Shown here: positions 21,961 to 29,659 of the stretch, piece by piece
Position numbering within the stretch: position 1 is the first letter of the stretch
Layout: every line of letters starts with the position of its first letter
NCBI RefSeq assembly: GCF_000093085.1
Contig: NC_014219.1
Span: 1,364,001-1,428,000 of the forward strand
Reading direction: 5' to 3'
DNA length: 64,000 bases
From: [Bacillus] selenitireducens MLS10
GTDB lineage: Bacteria; Bacillota; Bacilli; Bacillales; Salisediminibacteriaceae
Position numbers and translations under genes: made by a program
Notes under the pieces: model-generated
Database searches by the model: none
What the model saw: the letters and a program-made list of their open reading frames with translations, nothing else
What the model was told of the DNA's origin: nothing

Positions 21961-22482
21961 GTGAAGAAATGGATGACAGGAGTACTGTTTGCGGCTGTCG
22001 GTCTGTTAGTGACCGCATGCGGCAACGAAGAAGTTTCAGATTCAATGAATTATGATGCGTCTGACTATTCATATACGCTTGCTGACAGTCAGGGCAATGA
22101 AGTGGATATTTTTACAGAAGACGAAAAAGGTTTATACCTTTATTTTACGGGTGTGAACTGACCGCTTTGTCTGTCCCAGCTAGTTGAGCTGGATGAGGTA
22201 GCGGAAGAAATAGAAGATCTCGGGTATACGATCTATGGGATCAGCCCAAGTACGCCACAGGAACACAGTGACGTGATTGAGCAGACGAATCTAAGTTTTG
22301 AGCTTTTGCAGGATGCCAATTACGATGTGGGTGCTGATCATGGCTTTATAGATTTGGATGAAGGACTGATTTTCCGCGGATACACCGCAGTGAATCCGGA
22401 AACGGGCCAACAGGTGACGGAGATTGACTACCTCGTTGGAGAGAACAAGGAAGAGATCTTGGCCATTTTGGAAGATTTGTAA
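21961..22482 (+). CDS. Selenocysteine-containing peroxiredoxin/thioredoxin-like lipoprotein
   Basis: Read through the in-frame TGA at 22159-22161 this is one 173-residue protein. GTG start, AAGGGAG upstream. Residues 1-20 are a lipoprotein signal ending V-T-A-C (Cys20). The rest has the thioredoxin/peroxiredoxin layout: strand 'GLYLYFTGVN', then Sec67-Pro-Leu-Cys70, helix 'LSQLVELDEVAEEIEDLGY', then 'IYGISPSTP' and 'FELLQDA' as in AhpC/Bcp proteins. Sec would occupy the peroxidatic position and Cys70 the resolving one (UxxC). The frame stays open for 107 codons after the TGA and a SECIS-like hairpin follows it. Likely an extracytoplasmic thiol/selenol redox enzyme; substrate unknown. Alternative: a pseudogene of a Cys homologue. 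Confidence 0.82.
22162..22204 (+). promoter_or_regulatory. Bacterial SECIS-like element in the lipoprotein gene
   Basis: Directly after the TGA: outer stem CCGCT (22162-22166) with AGCGG (22200-22204), and apical stem CCAGCT (22176-22181) with AGCTGG (22187-22192), loop AGTTG. The loop begins 20 bases after the UGA and has G at its second position, both within the usual range for SelB-dependent bacterial SECIS elements. Confidence 0.7.
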
Positions 22483-22525
22483 CCGGTAAATCAGCAATGA
22501 TGCTGTCAGGCGTTAACAATCAATG

Positions 22526-22558
22526 AAAAAACCGCCCTCGAGGGGCGGTTTTTTTTGT
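22526..22558. terminator. Bidirectional terminator
   Basis: AAAAAACCGCCC and GGGCGGTTTTTT with a TCGA loop centre; serves the selenoprotein gene and the converging symporter gene. Confidence 0.9.
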
Positions 22559-22566
22559 GTCTTCAT

Positions 22567-23913
22567 TTAAAAGATTCCGATTGCATTTAAGAAGACAAGC
22601 ATAATCATGACAGGTGCGATGAATCGCAGGACGAATACCCAAAGATGACCGATTGTCGTATCGCCGAAATCTGATTCTCTGAGGGCGTCTGTTTTTTTCC
22701 ATCCCCAACCGACGAACAGTGCAATCATCAGACCACCGAGCGGAAGGAAGATGTTTGATGCGAGGAAGTCTGCCGCATCAAGAATTTCAAGTCCCCCGAT
22801 TCGAACGTTATTTAACACACCGTTACCGAGGGAGGAAGGGATACCGATCAGGAAAATGATCGTTCCGATAATCACAGCGGCTTTCTTTCTGGACCATTCG
22901 AACCTTCTCATAAAATAGGCAACGGCAACCTCGAGAAGTGAAACTCCGGAAGTGATTGCTGCGGCAGACAGAAGAAAGAAGAACAGGAAGCCGAAGATCA
23001 GTCCGCCGTTCATCTCGGCAAAGATCTCAGGCAGGGCAATGAAAACGAGTCCCGGTCCTGAATCCGGGCTGATCCCGAAAGCAAAGACAACAGGGAAGAT
23101 CATAATTCCCGCAATAATGGCAAAAAGCGTGTCGAGAGAAGCGACGCTGACCGCTGCACTCGGCAGGGTTTCTTTCTTGGACAGGTAACTTCCGTAAGTG
23201 ATCAGGGCACCCATACCGAGTGAGAGGGAGAAGAAAGCCTGACCAAGTGCTGCCAGGTAAACAGCCGGATCTGAAAAAGCACTCCAGTCCGGTGAGAAGA
23301 GGAACGACATGGCTTCTCCGGCGCCCCCGAGGGTCAGACTGTAAATGGCAAGACCGATGACAAGGATGGCCAAAGCAGGCATGAGAATCTTATTCCACAT
23401 CTCGATTCCTTTTTTGATACCGCCATAGACAATTGCGATGGTCAGTGCCATGAAGAGGAACTGCCAGAAGAGAGGCTGAATCGGGCTGCTGATAAAGTTG
23501 ACGAAATAATCGCCATAGCCACCGGCTTCACCAGCCGCAGGCCCACCTGTGAAATACTGGAGGAAATAATGCAACGACCAGCCTGCAATGACCCCGTAGA
23601 ATGAAAGAATGATGAAAGCTGAGGCGACGCCGAGAAAACCGGCAAGCACCCATGGTTTCCCTGGAGCAATAGTCTCAAATGAGCCAACCACGTCACTTTG
23701 TGCGCGTCTGCCGATTGAAAATTCAGCCATAAGAATTGGAATACCGATGGCGATGATGCATGCGATATAAATAAGTAAAAATGCTGCTCCGCCGCTTTCC
23801 CCGGCGACGTAGGAAAAGCGCCAAATATTACCGAGTCCGACAGCTGACCCCATTGCTGCGAGGATAAAGCCAAGCTTTGATCCCCATTGTTCACGTGTTT
23901 TTAATGCACTCAT
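22567..23913 (-). CDS. NSS-family sodium-dependent symporter
   Basis: 448 aa with about 12 membrane helices. The N-terminal signature 'AAMGSAVGLGNIWRFSYVAG' (about residues 19-38) is the sodium/substrate site of neurotransmitter:sodium symporters (LeuT family). Bacterial members import amino acids or related solutes with sodium; the substrate cannot be told from sequence. ATG at 23913 is chosen because GGAGAGA lies before it; the frame is open further upstream. Sodium coupling would suit an alkaline or saline habitat. Confidence 0.92.
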   Translation of the reverse strand: MSALKTREQWGSKLGFILAAMGSAVGLGNIWRFSYVAGESGGAAFLLIYIACIIAIGIPILMAEFSIGRRAQSDVVGSFETIAPGKPWVLAGFLGVASAFIILSFYGVIAGWSLHYFLQYFTGGPAAGEAGGYGDYFVNFISSPIQPLFWQFLFMALTIAIVYGGIKKGIEMWNKILMPALAILVIGLAIYSLTLGGAGEAMSFLFSPDWSAFSDPAVYLAALGQAFFSLSLGMGALITYGSYLSKKETLPSAAVSVASLDTLFAIIAGIMIFPVVFAFGISPDSGPGLVFIALPEIFAEMNGGLIFGFLFFFLLSAAAITSGVSLLEVAVAYFMRRFEWSRKKAAVIIGTIIFLIGIPSSLGNGVLNNVRIGGLEILDAADFLASNIFLPLGGLMIALFVGWGWKKTDALRESDFGDTTIGHLWVFVLRFIAPVMIMLVFLNAIGIF

Positions 23914-24150
23914 ACAGTTATCTCTCTCCTTTAAAGCGTTGAAGTATAATAAGATCACAGATTACTATAGCACAGAGGCAGATTGCCGTGTACCGATTTT
24001 CGTTAAAAACTGAACATTCCAAAATTAAATGTGCATATACGTACCGATAATTGATAATTTTTACCTAGATGAGCGGTGGAACAGTGAAAGGATCTTGGAT
24101 ATGATACGATGAAGGCAGTACAGACATCATGATGGACTGGAGGAATGGTG

Positions 24151-25071
24151 ATGATTGGAGTTGAGATAGCGCTCTTTACCGCAGTGGTAATTGTCTGGGG
24201 TCTTCCGTTTGCGTTAAAGATCAGACAGGCAGTTGCTGGTCAGGTTTCGATCAAAGCGGAGAATGAAACCGCCAGGGAGAACAACGATGTGCCTCACAAT
24301 GGAGCTGTGGAGAAGGTAGAGCTTGTGTATGTGCCGGTACTGATCTTCTTCTTTACGCAGGATATGACAGGTGCCATGATCATGGCGATCCTGGGATTCC
24401 TGATTCATGCGGGTTATATGATGAAACTGTCACCTCTCAATAACGTGCGGTTCACCTATACACCTGAGGTGCAGCGCCTGACAGGAACGGTTTATGCGGC
24501 AGGTGGACTTGTGATGATGGTGAGCGTTGTCCTTGCCGCGTTCTGGACGATTGCCGCAGGACTTGTACTGATGATCGTGACAATCTGGTCGGTCCATCCT
24601 CTGGTCCGAACGGTTCACAATGGCCTCGCACCGGTGGAGGAGCACGTCAGGAATACGGCGGTTCAGGATGCTGTCCGGCTTCTTTCGGTCAGTGAAGGAA
24701 CGGAGCTGATTCTGATCGAGGGAATTGAGGAAACCGGCCTGTTTGAGGACGCACTTCGTATCAGGAAGTCGGATAGCCGTCTATTTCCATTAAAGGGAGA
24801 ACGTCTGACGGTATATGATATCGCAAGCCAGATCAACAGCGGACCGGTGGCAGAAGGTGAGTGGGTGCCGGTTTATCTTGAGCGGCTCGGTGACGCGGAA
24901 CAAAATCAGCTGATGAAGGAACTGAAACCGGGGTGGTGGGTTCAGGTCAAAGACGGCAGGCTACTGATGCATGCCAATAAACACGGGAAGTGGGAACGAG
25001 TTCTTGAAGAGACCATTGAAGAAGCGGACCCGAGGGGATTCATAGCGGACCAGCTGATCCGGATGGTCTGA
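24151..25071 (+). CDS. Membrane protein of unknown function, about 306 aa
   Basis: N-terminal half carries four or five hydrophobic segments (residue 1-20, about 56-72, 75-90, 112-134, 135-152); the C-terminal half (about 165-306) is soluble and acidic. No family recognised. AGGAGG at 24138-24143 fits ATG 24151; ATG 24145 is also possible. Monocistronic, with its own terminator. Might be a DUF-type integral membrane protein; no function is proposed. Confidence 0.75.
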   Translation: MIGVEIALFTAVVIVWGLPFALKIRQAVAGQVSIKAENETARENNDVPHNGAVEKVELVYVPVLIFFFTQDMTGAMIMAILGFLIHAGYMMKLSPLNNVRFTYTPEVQRLTGTVYAAGGLVMMVSVVLAAFWTIAAGLVLMIVTIWSVHPLVRTVHNGLAPVEEHVRNTAVQDAVRLLSVSEGTELILIEGIEETGLFEDALRIRKSDSRLFPLKGERLTVYDIASQINSGPVAEGEWVPVYLERLGDAEQNQLMKELKPGWWVQVKDGRLLMHANKHGKWERVLEETIEEADPRGFIADQLIRMV

Positions 25072-25099
25072 CAGGAGCCTGAGCGTCGATTTATGTGAG

Positions 25100-25124
25100 A
25101 GCACCCTGATACAGGGTGCTTTTC
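25100..25124 (+). terminator. Terminator
   Basis: AGCACCCTG and CAGGGTGCT hairpin followed by TTTT. Confidence 0.75.
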
Positions 25125-25133
25125 AGGCAAGAG

Positions 25134-25149
25134 ATGAAATCGATTTCAT
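25134..25149 (+). promoter_or_regulatory. Operator-like palindrome O1
   Basis: ATGAAATCGATTTCAT, a perfect 16-base palindrome with the central CG typical of LacI-family operators. First of three related sites before the GH65 gene. Confidence 0.6.
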
Positions 25150-25195
25150 GATATTTGTTTGAAAAACGGATCATAAGCGCAAAAAATAATCAGTA

Positions 25196-25207
25196 GAAAT
25201 CGTTTTC
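25196..25207 (+). promoter_or_regulatory. Operator-like site O2
   Basis: GAAATCGTTTTC, a near-palindrome of the same type as O1, centred 60 bases downstream of it. Confidence 0.5.
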
Positions 25208-25228
25208 ATTTTTTGATAGACTGTATTT

Positions 25229-25244
25229 ATGAAAAGGATTTCAT
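25229..25244 (+). promoter_or_regulatory. Operator-like site O3
   Basis: ATGAAAAGGATTTCAT has the same ATGAAA...TTTCAT arms as O1, centred 35 bases after O2 and just before the ribosome site of the GH65 gene. Confidence 0.5.
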
Positions 25245-25271
25245 ATATAAGGATAGAGGGAGGATGATGGG

Positions 25272-27545
25272 ATGAGTTGGCACATATCATCTAAAGCATT
25301 GGATCAGGATCAGCTTTTGGTCGATGAGAGCCTGTTTGCTCAGGGCAACGGCTATCTTGGCATCAGAGGTAATTTTGAAGAAGGGTATGCGGCAGATATG
25401 ACGACGATTCGGGGGGCATACCTGAATGCGTTTCATGACGTGGTTCCGATCGAGTACGGTGAAAAACTGTTTGGTTTCCCTGATACGCAGCAAAAGCTGG
25501 TCAATAACATCGATGTCCAGTCCATTCGGATTATCATCGACGGTGACGACTTTTCCCTGTTTCAGGGAGAGATCCTCGATTTCGAACGGTTCTTATACAT
25601 GAAAGACGGCTACAGTGAGCGGAGGATTCACTGGAAGAGTCCGGCGGGTAAAGAAGTGAGCATCCATTTTTACAGAATGATCTCCTTTACAGATAAAGAA
25701 CTCTTTGTTCAATGGATTGATATTGAACCAATCAGTCAGGTTCAGGAGATTGAGATAGTCTCAACCGTTGATGGCGATGTATCCAATTTCGTGGAAGCGT
25801 CTGACCCGCGGGTCGCCTCAGGTCATGCGAAGAGGCTCCATGTGACGGACGTGCAGGACAAAGGGCCTTATATGCAGGTGAGTGATGAGACGGAAGTATC
25901 GAAATTAAAGGTCTCGGCAACGACTTGGGTATCCGCATCGAGAGAAGCACTCAAAGAGAGCCGTTCTTCGTTTGAAGGTAAAGTCGAAGAGCGGCGCACG
26001 TTCTCCGGAGAGGGGAGCCTCCGATATGAGAAGAGGAGTGTTTATACTGATACGTATCGTCATGAATCGTCGCCTTCTGAGGCAGGGTTCGAACTTGCAA
26101 AACGTCTTTCTGCCGTTTCCCTGGATGAACTGATCCGTGGACAGCGGGCCTACCTTAATCGGTTCTGGCAAACATCGGATATCCGCATTGCCGGTGATGA
26201 CAAGCTTCAGGAAGGGATCCGTTTTAATCTGTATCAGCTTCTGCAGTCGGTGGGGAAAGAACCGACGAGCAATATTTCAGCGAAGGGTCTCTCAGGAGAA
26301 GGATATGAAGGGCACTATTTCTGGGATACGGAGATCTATATGTATCCGCCGTTTCTGATGACGGACCCGGAGATTGCAAAGAACCTGCTGCTTCACCGAT
26401 TCTCTCTCCTTGACGCGGCAAGAGAGCGGGCGAAGGAGATGGGACACCGGCAAGGAGCGCTCTTTCCGTGGAGGACGATCTCAGGTGGCGAGTGTTCTGC
26501 GTTCTTCCCGGCAGGCTCGGCCCAATATCATATCAGTGCCGATATTGCCTACAGCTTTATTCAATACTACCTGACGACGGGCGACGAGGTCTTCCTTGCG
26601 GATTATGGCGCTGAACTGCTCGTCGAGACGGCCCGTCTCTGGATTGATACGGGTCATATGAAAGACGGTCGGTTCCGAATTGATGACGTGACCGGACCGG
26701 ATGAATACACATGTATTGTGAATAATAACTATTACACTAACTCCATGGCGAAGCATAATCTTGAGTGGGCAGTGAAAGCAATGGCACTCGTTGAAGAACG
26801 CCACCCGACCGTGTATAAAAATCTCGCCGCACGACTTGCTGTCACGGATGATGAGCTGAAGGCATTCCGGGAAGCTTCGGAGTCGATGTACTATCCGTAC
26901 TCCGATTCACATCGGATTCATGCACAGGATGATACGTTTTTGAACAAGCAGGTATGGGACATCGAAGGGACACCGAAAGAAGAGTTCCCGCTCTTGCTTC
27001 ATTATCATCCCCTTACCCTTTACCGCTATCAGGTCTGTAAGCAGGCAGATACGGTTTTAAGTCATTTTCTTCTTGAAGATGAGGCGGACGAGGAGACAAT
27101 CAGGCGCTCTTATGACTATTATGAGCAAGTGACGACCCATGATTCATCGTTGTCCTTCTGCGTCTTCAGCATCATGGCGGCCAAACTCGGTTATGAGAAG
27201 AAAGCCTACGAGTATTTCAGTGAAACGGCACGTCTTGATCTTGATAACACGCATAAGAACACAAAAGACGGCCTCCACATGGCGAATATGGGCGGGACCT
27301 GGCTTGCACTTGTCAGCGGATTTGGCGGCATGAGGGTCAAAGAAACAGGGCTTCATTTCGCACCGAGACTCCCTGAAGCCTGGGATTCGCTGTCGTTTCA
27401 GATTCAGTATCAGGGACGGGTGATCGCCCTTGATATCGGGCGCGACAAAACGGTCTATACACTGACCGAGGGTGACGTGATCAATATGTATCATCACGGA
27501 AAACTGTTTACTCTCACAGAGCAACAGACTCTCCTGCACGCATAA
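25272..27545 (+). CDS. Glycoside hydrolase family 65 disaccharide phosphorylase
   Basis: 757 aa, the usual length of maltose/kojibiose/trehalose-type phosphorylases. N-terminal beta-sandwich (about 1-270), linker, then an (alpha/alpha)6 barrel with 'FWDTEIYMYP' (substrate pocket), the catalytic Glu in 'DVTGPDEYT' (about residue 478), and the phosphate-binding 'DGLHMANMGGTW' (about 665-676). Cleaves an alpha-linked disaccharide with phosphate to give beta-glucose-1-phosphate and a sugar; which disaccharide is not decided by sequence. GGGAGGATGATGG precedes the start. Unusually it stands without a sugar transporter or beta-phosphoglucomutase gene. Three LacI-type operators suggest sugar-dependent repression. 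Confidence 0.92.
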   Translation: MSWHISSKALDQDQLLVDESLFAQGNGYLGIRGNFEEGYAADMTTIRGAYLNAFHDVVPIEYGEKLFGFPDTQQKLVNNIDVQSIRIIIDGDDFSLFQGEILDFERFLYMKDGYSERRIHWKSPAGKEVSIHFYRMISFTDKELFVQWIDIEPISQVQEIEIVSTVDGDVSNFVEASDPRVASGHAKRLHVTDVQDKGPYMQVSDETEVSKLKVSATTWVSASREALKESRSSFEGKVEERRTFSGEGSLRYEKRSVYTDTYRHESSPSEAGFELAKRLSAVSLDELIRGQRAYLNRFWQTSDIRIAGDDKLQEGIRFNLYQLLQSVGKEPTSNISAKGLSGEGYEGHYFWDTEIYMYPPFLMTDPEIAKNLLLHRFSLLDAARERAKEMGHRQGALFPWRTISGGECSAFFPAGSAQYHISADIAYSFIQYYLTTGDEVFLADYGAELLVETARLWIDTGHMKDGRFRIDDVTGPDEYTCIVNNNYYTNSMAKHNLEWAVKAMALVEERHPTVYKNLAARLAVTDDELKAFREASESMYYPYSDSHRIHAQDDTFLNKQVWDIEGTPKEEFPLLLHYHPLTLYRYQVCKQADTVLSHFLLEDEADEETIRRSYDYYEQVTTHDSSLSFCVFSIMAAKLGYEKKAYEYFSETARLDLDNTHKNTKDGLHMANMGGTWLALVSGFGGMRVKETGLHFAPRLPEAWDSLSFQIQYQGRVIALDIGRDKTVYTLTEGDVINMYHHGKLFTLTEQQTLLHA

Positions 27546-27555
27546 CGGATCGATC

Positions 27556-27589
27556 AGCAAATCCGGCCTTGTCAGAGGCCGGATTTGCT
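27556..27589 (+). terminator. Hairpin after GH65 gene
   Basis: AGCAAATCCGGCC and GGCCGGATTTGCT, a strong 13-bp stem without a clean T run. Confidence 0.6.
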
Positions 27590-27659
27590 GTTTGACGCGG
27601 TCTGAAGGCAAAGGCTCGCCGGCAGCTGGTTCAACGCAAAACAGAAATGAGGTTTTGGG

Positions 27660-27719
27660 TTGACACGATACCTCATTAGGTATACACTGTGTTTATAGTA
27701 GTAATACCATAATGGGTAT
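27660..27719 (+). promoter_or_regulatory. dsrE promoter with two CstR/CsoR-type operators
   Basis: TTGACA at 27660-27665, 17-base spacer, TACACT at 27683-27688. The perfect palindrome ATACCTCATTAGGTAT (27668-27683) fills the spacer and touches the -10; a second, ATACCATAATGGGTAT (27704-27719), lies just before the ribosome site. The ATACC...GGTAT form is that of CsoR/CstR-family operators, and a CstR-like gene lies next door. Confidence 0.75.
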
Positions 27720-27740
27720 CAATAAAAGGAGGAAACAATC

Positions 27741-28229
27741 ATGGCGGAAGAATCAAAAAATAATGCAACAATGATCGTATTTGACGGGGATCTTGACAAG
27801 GCCATCGCGAGTTTTATCATTGCAACAGGAGCGGCGGCAATGGGGAAGAATGTGACCATGTTCTTTACTTTCTGGGGACTCAACGTCCTTCGTAAAGAAG
27901 AGCACATTGAAGTGAAAGACAAGAATTTCCTTGAAGGGATGTTCGCGAAACTCATGCCAAGAGGACCTGGCAAACTGAAGCTTTCAAAGATGAACTATGG
28001 CGGTGTTGGTTCTCATCTGATGAAGAAAATGATGAAAGAGCACAACGTCAGCACGCTTCCTGAATTGATGGAGCTTGCACAGGATCTCGATGTGAAGATG
28101 GTTGCGTGTACGATGACGATGGATGTCATGGGTCTTCGTAAGGAAGAGCTCATTGACGGTCTGGAATACGCGGGTGTCGCATCCTATCTTGCTGAAGCGG
28201 AAGATGCGAACGTCAACCTGTTTATCTGA
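27741..28229 (+). CDS. DsrE/DsrF-family sulfur-handling protein
   Basis: 162 aa, DsrE2-type. The N-terminus 'MIVFDGDLDKAIASFIIATGAAAMGKNVTMFFTFWG' pattern (core AIASFIIATGAAAMGKNVTM) is the DsrE2 fold signature. A conserved cysteine lies in 'KMVACTMTMDVMG' (about residue 122), the position that carries persulfide in this family. Such proteins move sulfane sulfur with rhodaneses and TusA. AAAGGAGG precedes the start. The palindromic operators and the neighbouring CstR-like repressor make induction by sulfide or persulfide likely. Confidence 0.85.
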   Translation: MAEESKNNATMIVFDGDLDKAIASFIIATGAAAMGKNVTMFFTFWGLNVLRKEEHIEVKDKNFLEGMFAKLMPRGPGKLKLSKMNYGGVGSHLMKKMMKEHNVSTLPELMELAQDLDVKMVACTMTMDVMGLRKEELIDGLEYAGVASYLAEAEDANVNLFI

Positions 28230-28294
28230 TCTTGAAATAATGAAAATTGTGTGAAGTTTGCGTCGGCCCCTCTAAAGGCCGGCGCAGCTTGTGA

Positions 28295-28323
28295 TTGTAT
28301 ACCCCTCTAGGTTTGTGTATAAT
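28295..28323 (+). promoter_or_regulatory. cstR promoter with operator half-site
   Basis: TTGTAT at 28295-28300, 17-base spacer, TATAAT at 28318-28323. The spacer contains ATACCCCTCTAGGTTT (28299-28314), which matches the ATACC...AGG pattern of the two operators upstream of the DsrE gene, suggesting autorepression. Confidence 0.65.
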
Positions 28324-28436
28324 AGAGGTACAGGTTGGCATTGGGATTAAACTGTAGTAAAATGATAAGGATTAAAGGAAATGTCCTTTCGTTGGTGTCA
28401 CTGACTTTGAGATTATACAGAACAGGGGTGTTTGAT

Positions 28437-28697
28437 ATGGAATATTCACCGGAAGTGAAAAATCGGATGAAGCGACTGGAAGGTCAGGTGCGCGGTGTCT
28501 TACGTATGATGGATGAGGAGAAAGACTGTAAAGAAATCATCACTCAGATGTCAGCGATCCGTTCAGCGCTCGACCGGGCGACGGCTTTTGTCGTTGCGAA
28601 GAACCTCGAGACGTGCATCCGTAACGAGGCGCAAACCGGTCAGGAAAAAGAAGACGTGATTGAAGAAGCCATTCAGCTGCTTGTAAAGAGCCGCTGA
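28437..28697 (+). CDS. cstR: CstR-like persulfide-sensing repressor (CsoR/RcnR family)
   Basis: 86 aa all-helical DUF156 protein. Residues Cys31 and Cys60 are at the positions of the two reactive cysteines of S. aureus CstR. Position 56, which is the copper-ligand His in CsoR (C-x24-H-x3-C), is Asn here, so copper sensing is unlikely and persulfide/polysulfide sensing is favoured. ATG 28437 gives the family-length protein and follows GGGGTG. Palindromes of the CsoR/CstR type occur at its own promoter and at the adjacent DsrE gene. The symbol rests on these residues. Confidence 0.8.
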   Translation: MEYSPEVKNRMKRLEGQVRGVLRMMDEEKDCKEIITQMSAIRSALDRATAFVVAKNLETCIRNEAQTGQEKEDVIEEAIQLLVKSR

Positions 28698-28723
28698 TTG
28701 TGTTTCAGACTTCGTAACGCAAT

Positions 28724-28757
28724 AAAAGGGTACCGGCGTGTCTGCCGGTACCCTTTT
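28724..28757. terminator. Bidirectional terminator
   Basis: AAAAGGGTACCGGC and GCCGGTACCCTTTT form a 14-bp stem between cstR and the converging HAD gene. Confidence 0.9.
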
Positions 28758-28772
28758 ATTTGGGTAAATTCC

Positions 28773-29552
28773 TCAACAGGGGAGGAGCTTCTTCAGTTCG
28801 TCGAGTGAGGCGATTTCATGATCCGGGCGGACAACCTTTGGCTGTTTCCCTTCGCGATTCAACCAGACAGATGTGATGCCTGTGGCGTTGGCCCCTTTGA
28901 TATCCGTCATGAGATTATCGCCGACCATGAGCACATCTTGCGCTTTTTGACCGGCGAGGGAGAGGGCGTGTTCAAAAATCGACGGGTCCGGCTTTCCGAT
29001 TCCGAACTCGCCGGAGATAATAATGGTCGAAAAGTAAGGAACCAGTTCGGGCGTCAGTTTCAGCTTGATATTTTGAAGCTGCGGTGACCCATTCGTCAAC
29101 AGTACCAGTTCATAAGATTCTTTTAGCTCTTCAAGGACCGGCAAGGCATCGTCAAACAAGAACGGGTTGGCGAGACGCTCTGTTCTGAACGTGGTGGCCA
29201 GTTGACGGCCAAGCTGTTCATCGTTGATGCCGCAGTATTGAAGCGCTTCGGTCCAACTCGTCTTCTGGTAATGGGTAATAATCGATTTGAGTTCTCTGAA
29301 GCCGTCAGACGGATCGTCAAACTCGCCCCAAAGGCCTTCAAAAGGGTTAATCCCGATTTTTTTCGTAAATGGGTAAGCATCATACCTTGCATAGACCTCC
29401 GGTGCTTTCAGGCGAATCGCTTCATACAGGCTGTTTGCTTCCACTCTCGCTTTCGATTCGGCAAAGGCACATGTTTTACGAAGGGCTGTTTCCACACTTC
29501 GCGCGTCGTTTAATAAAGTATCATCAAGGTCAAAAAAGATGGCGTTTGTCAT
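28773..29552 (-). CDS. HAD-family hydrolase (YjjG/YfnB-like)
   Basis: 259 aa HAD phosphatase. Motif I 'FFDLDDTLLND' with the nucleophile Asp near residue 8, motif II 'LLTNGS', motif III Lys in 'GIGKPDP', motif IV 'MVGDNLMTDIKGA'. The cap domain type and sequence resemble the YjjG/YfnB noncanonical pyrimidine nucleotidase group; substrate not certain. Start at 29552 follows GGAGGAATGTTC and places motif I at the N-terminus as expected. Confidence 0.88.
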   Translation of the reverse strand: MTNAIFFDLDDTLLNDARSVETALRKTCAFAESKARVEANSLYEAIRLKAPEVYARYDAYPFTKKIGINPFEGLWGEFDDPSDGFRELKSIITHYQKTSWTEALQYCGINDEQLGRQLATTFRTERLANPFLFDDALPVLEELKESYELVLLTNGSPQLQNIKLKLTPELVPYFSTIIISGEFGIGKPDPSIFEHALSLAGQKAQDVLMVGDNLMTDIKGANATGITSVWLNREGKQPKVVRPDHEIASLDELKKLLPC

Positions 29553-29659
29553 GAACATTCCTCCAATGGCTGATCGGCGAGTCCGTTTCCCGCCGTTTCT
29601 TTTTAAGTCTATACAAAAAAGACGCATCTGTAAAACAGATGCGTCAATCCGTATTTGGA

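Noticed and set aside
28437-28697. Copper-sensing CsoR
   Set aside because: The His ligand position is Asn56, while the two CstR cysteine positions are kept.
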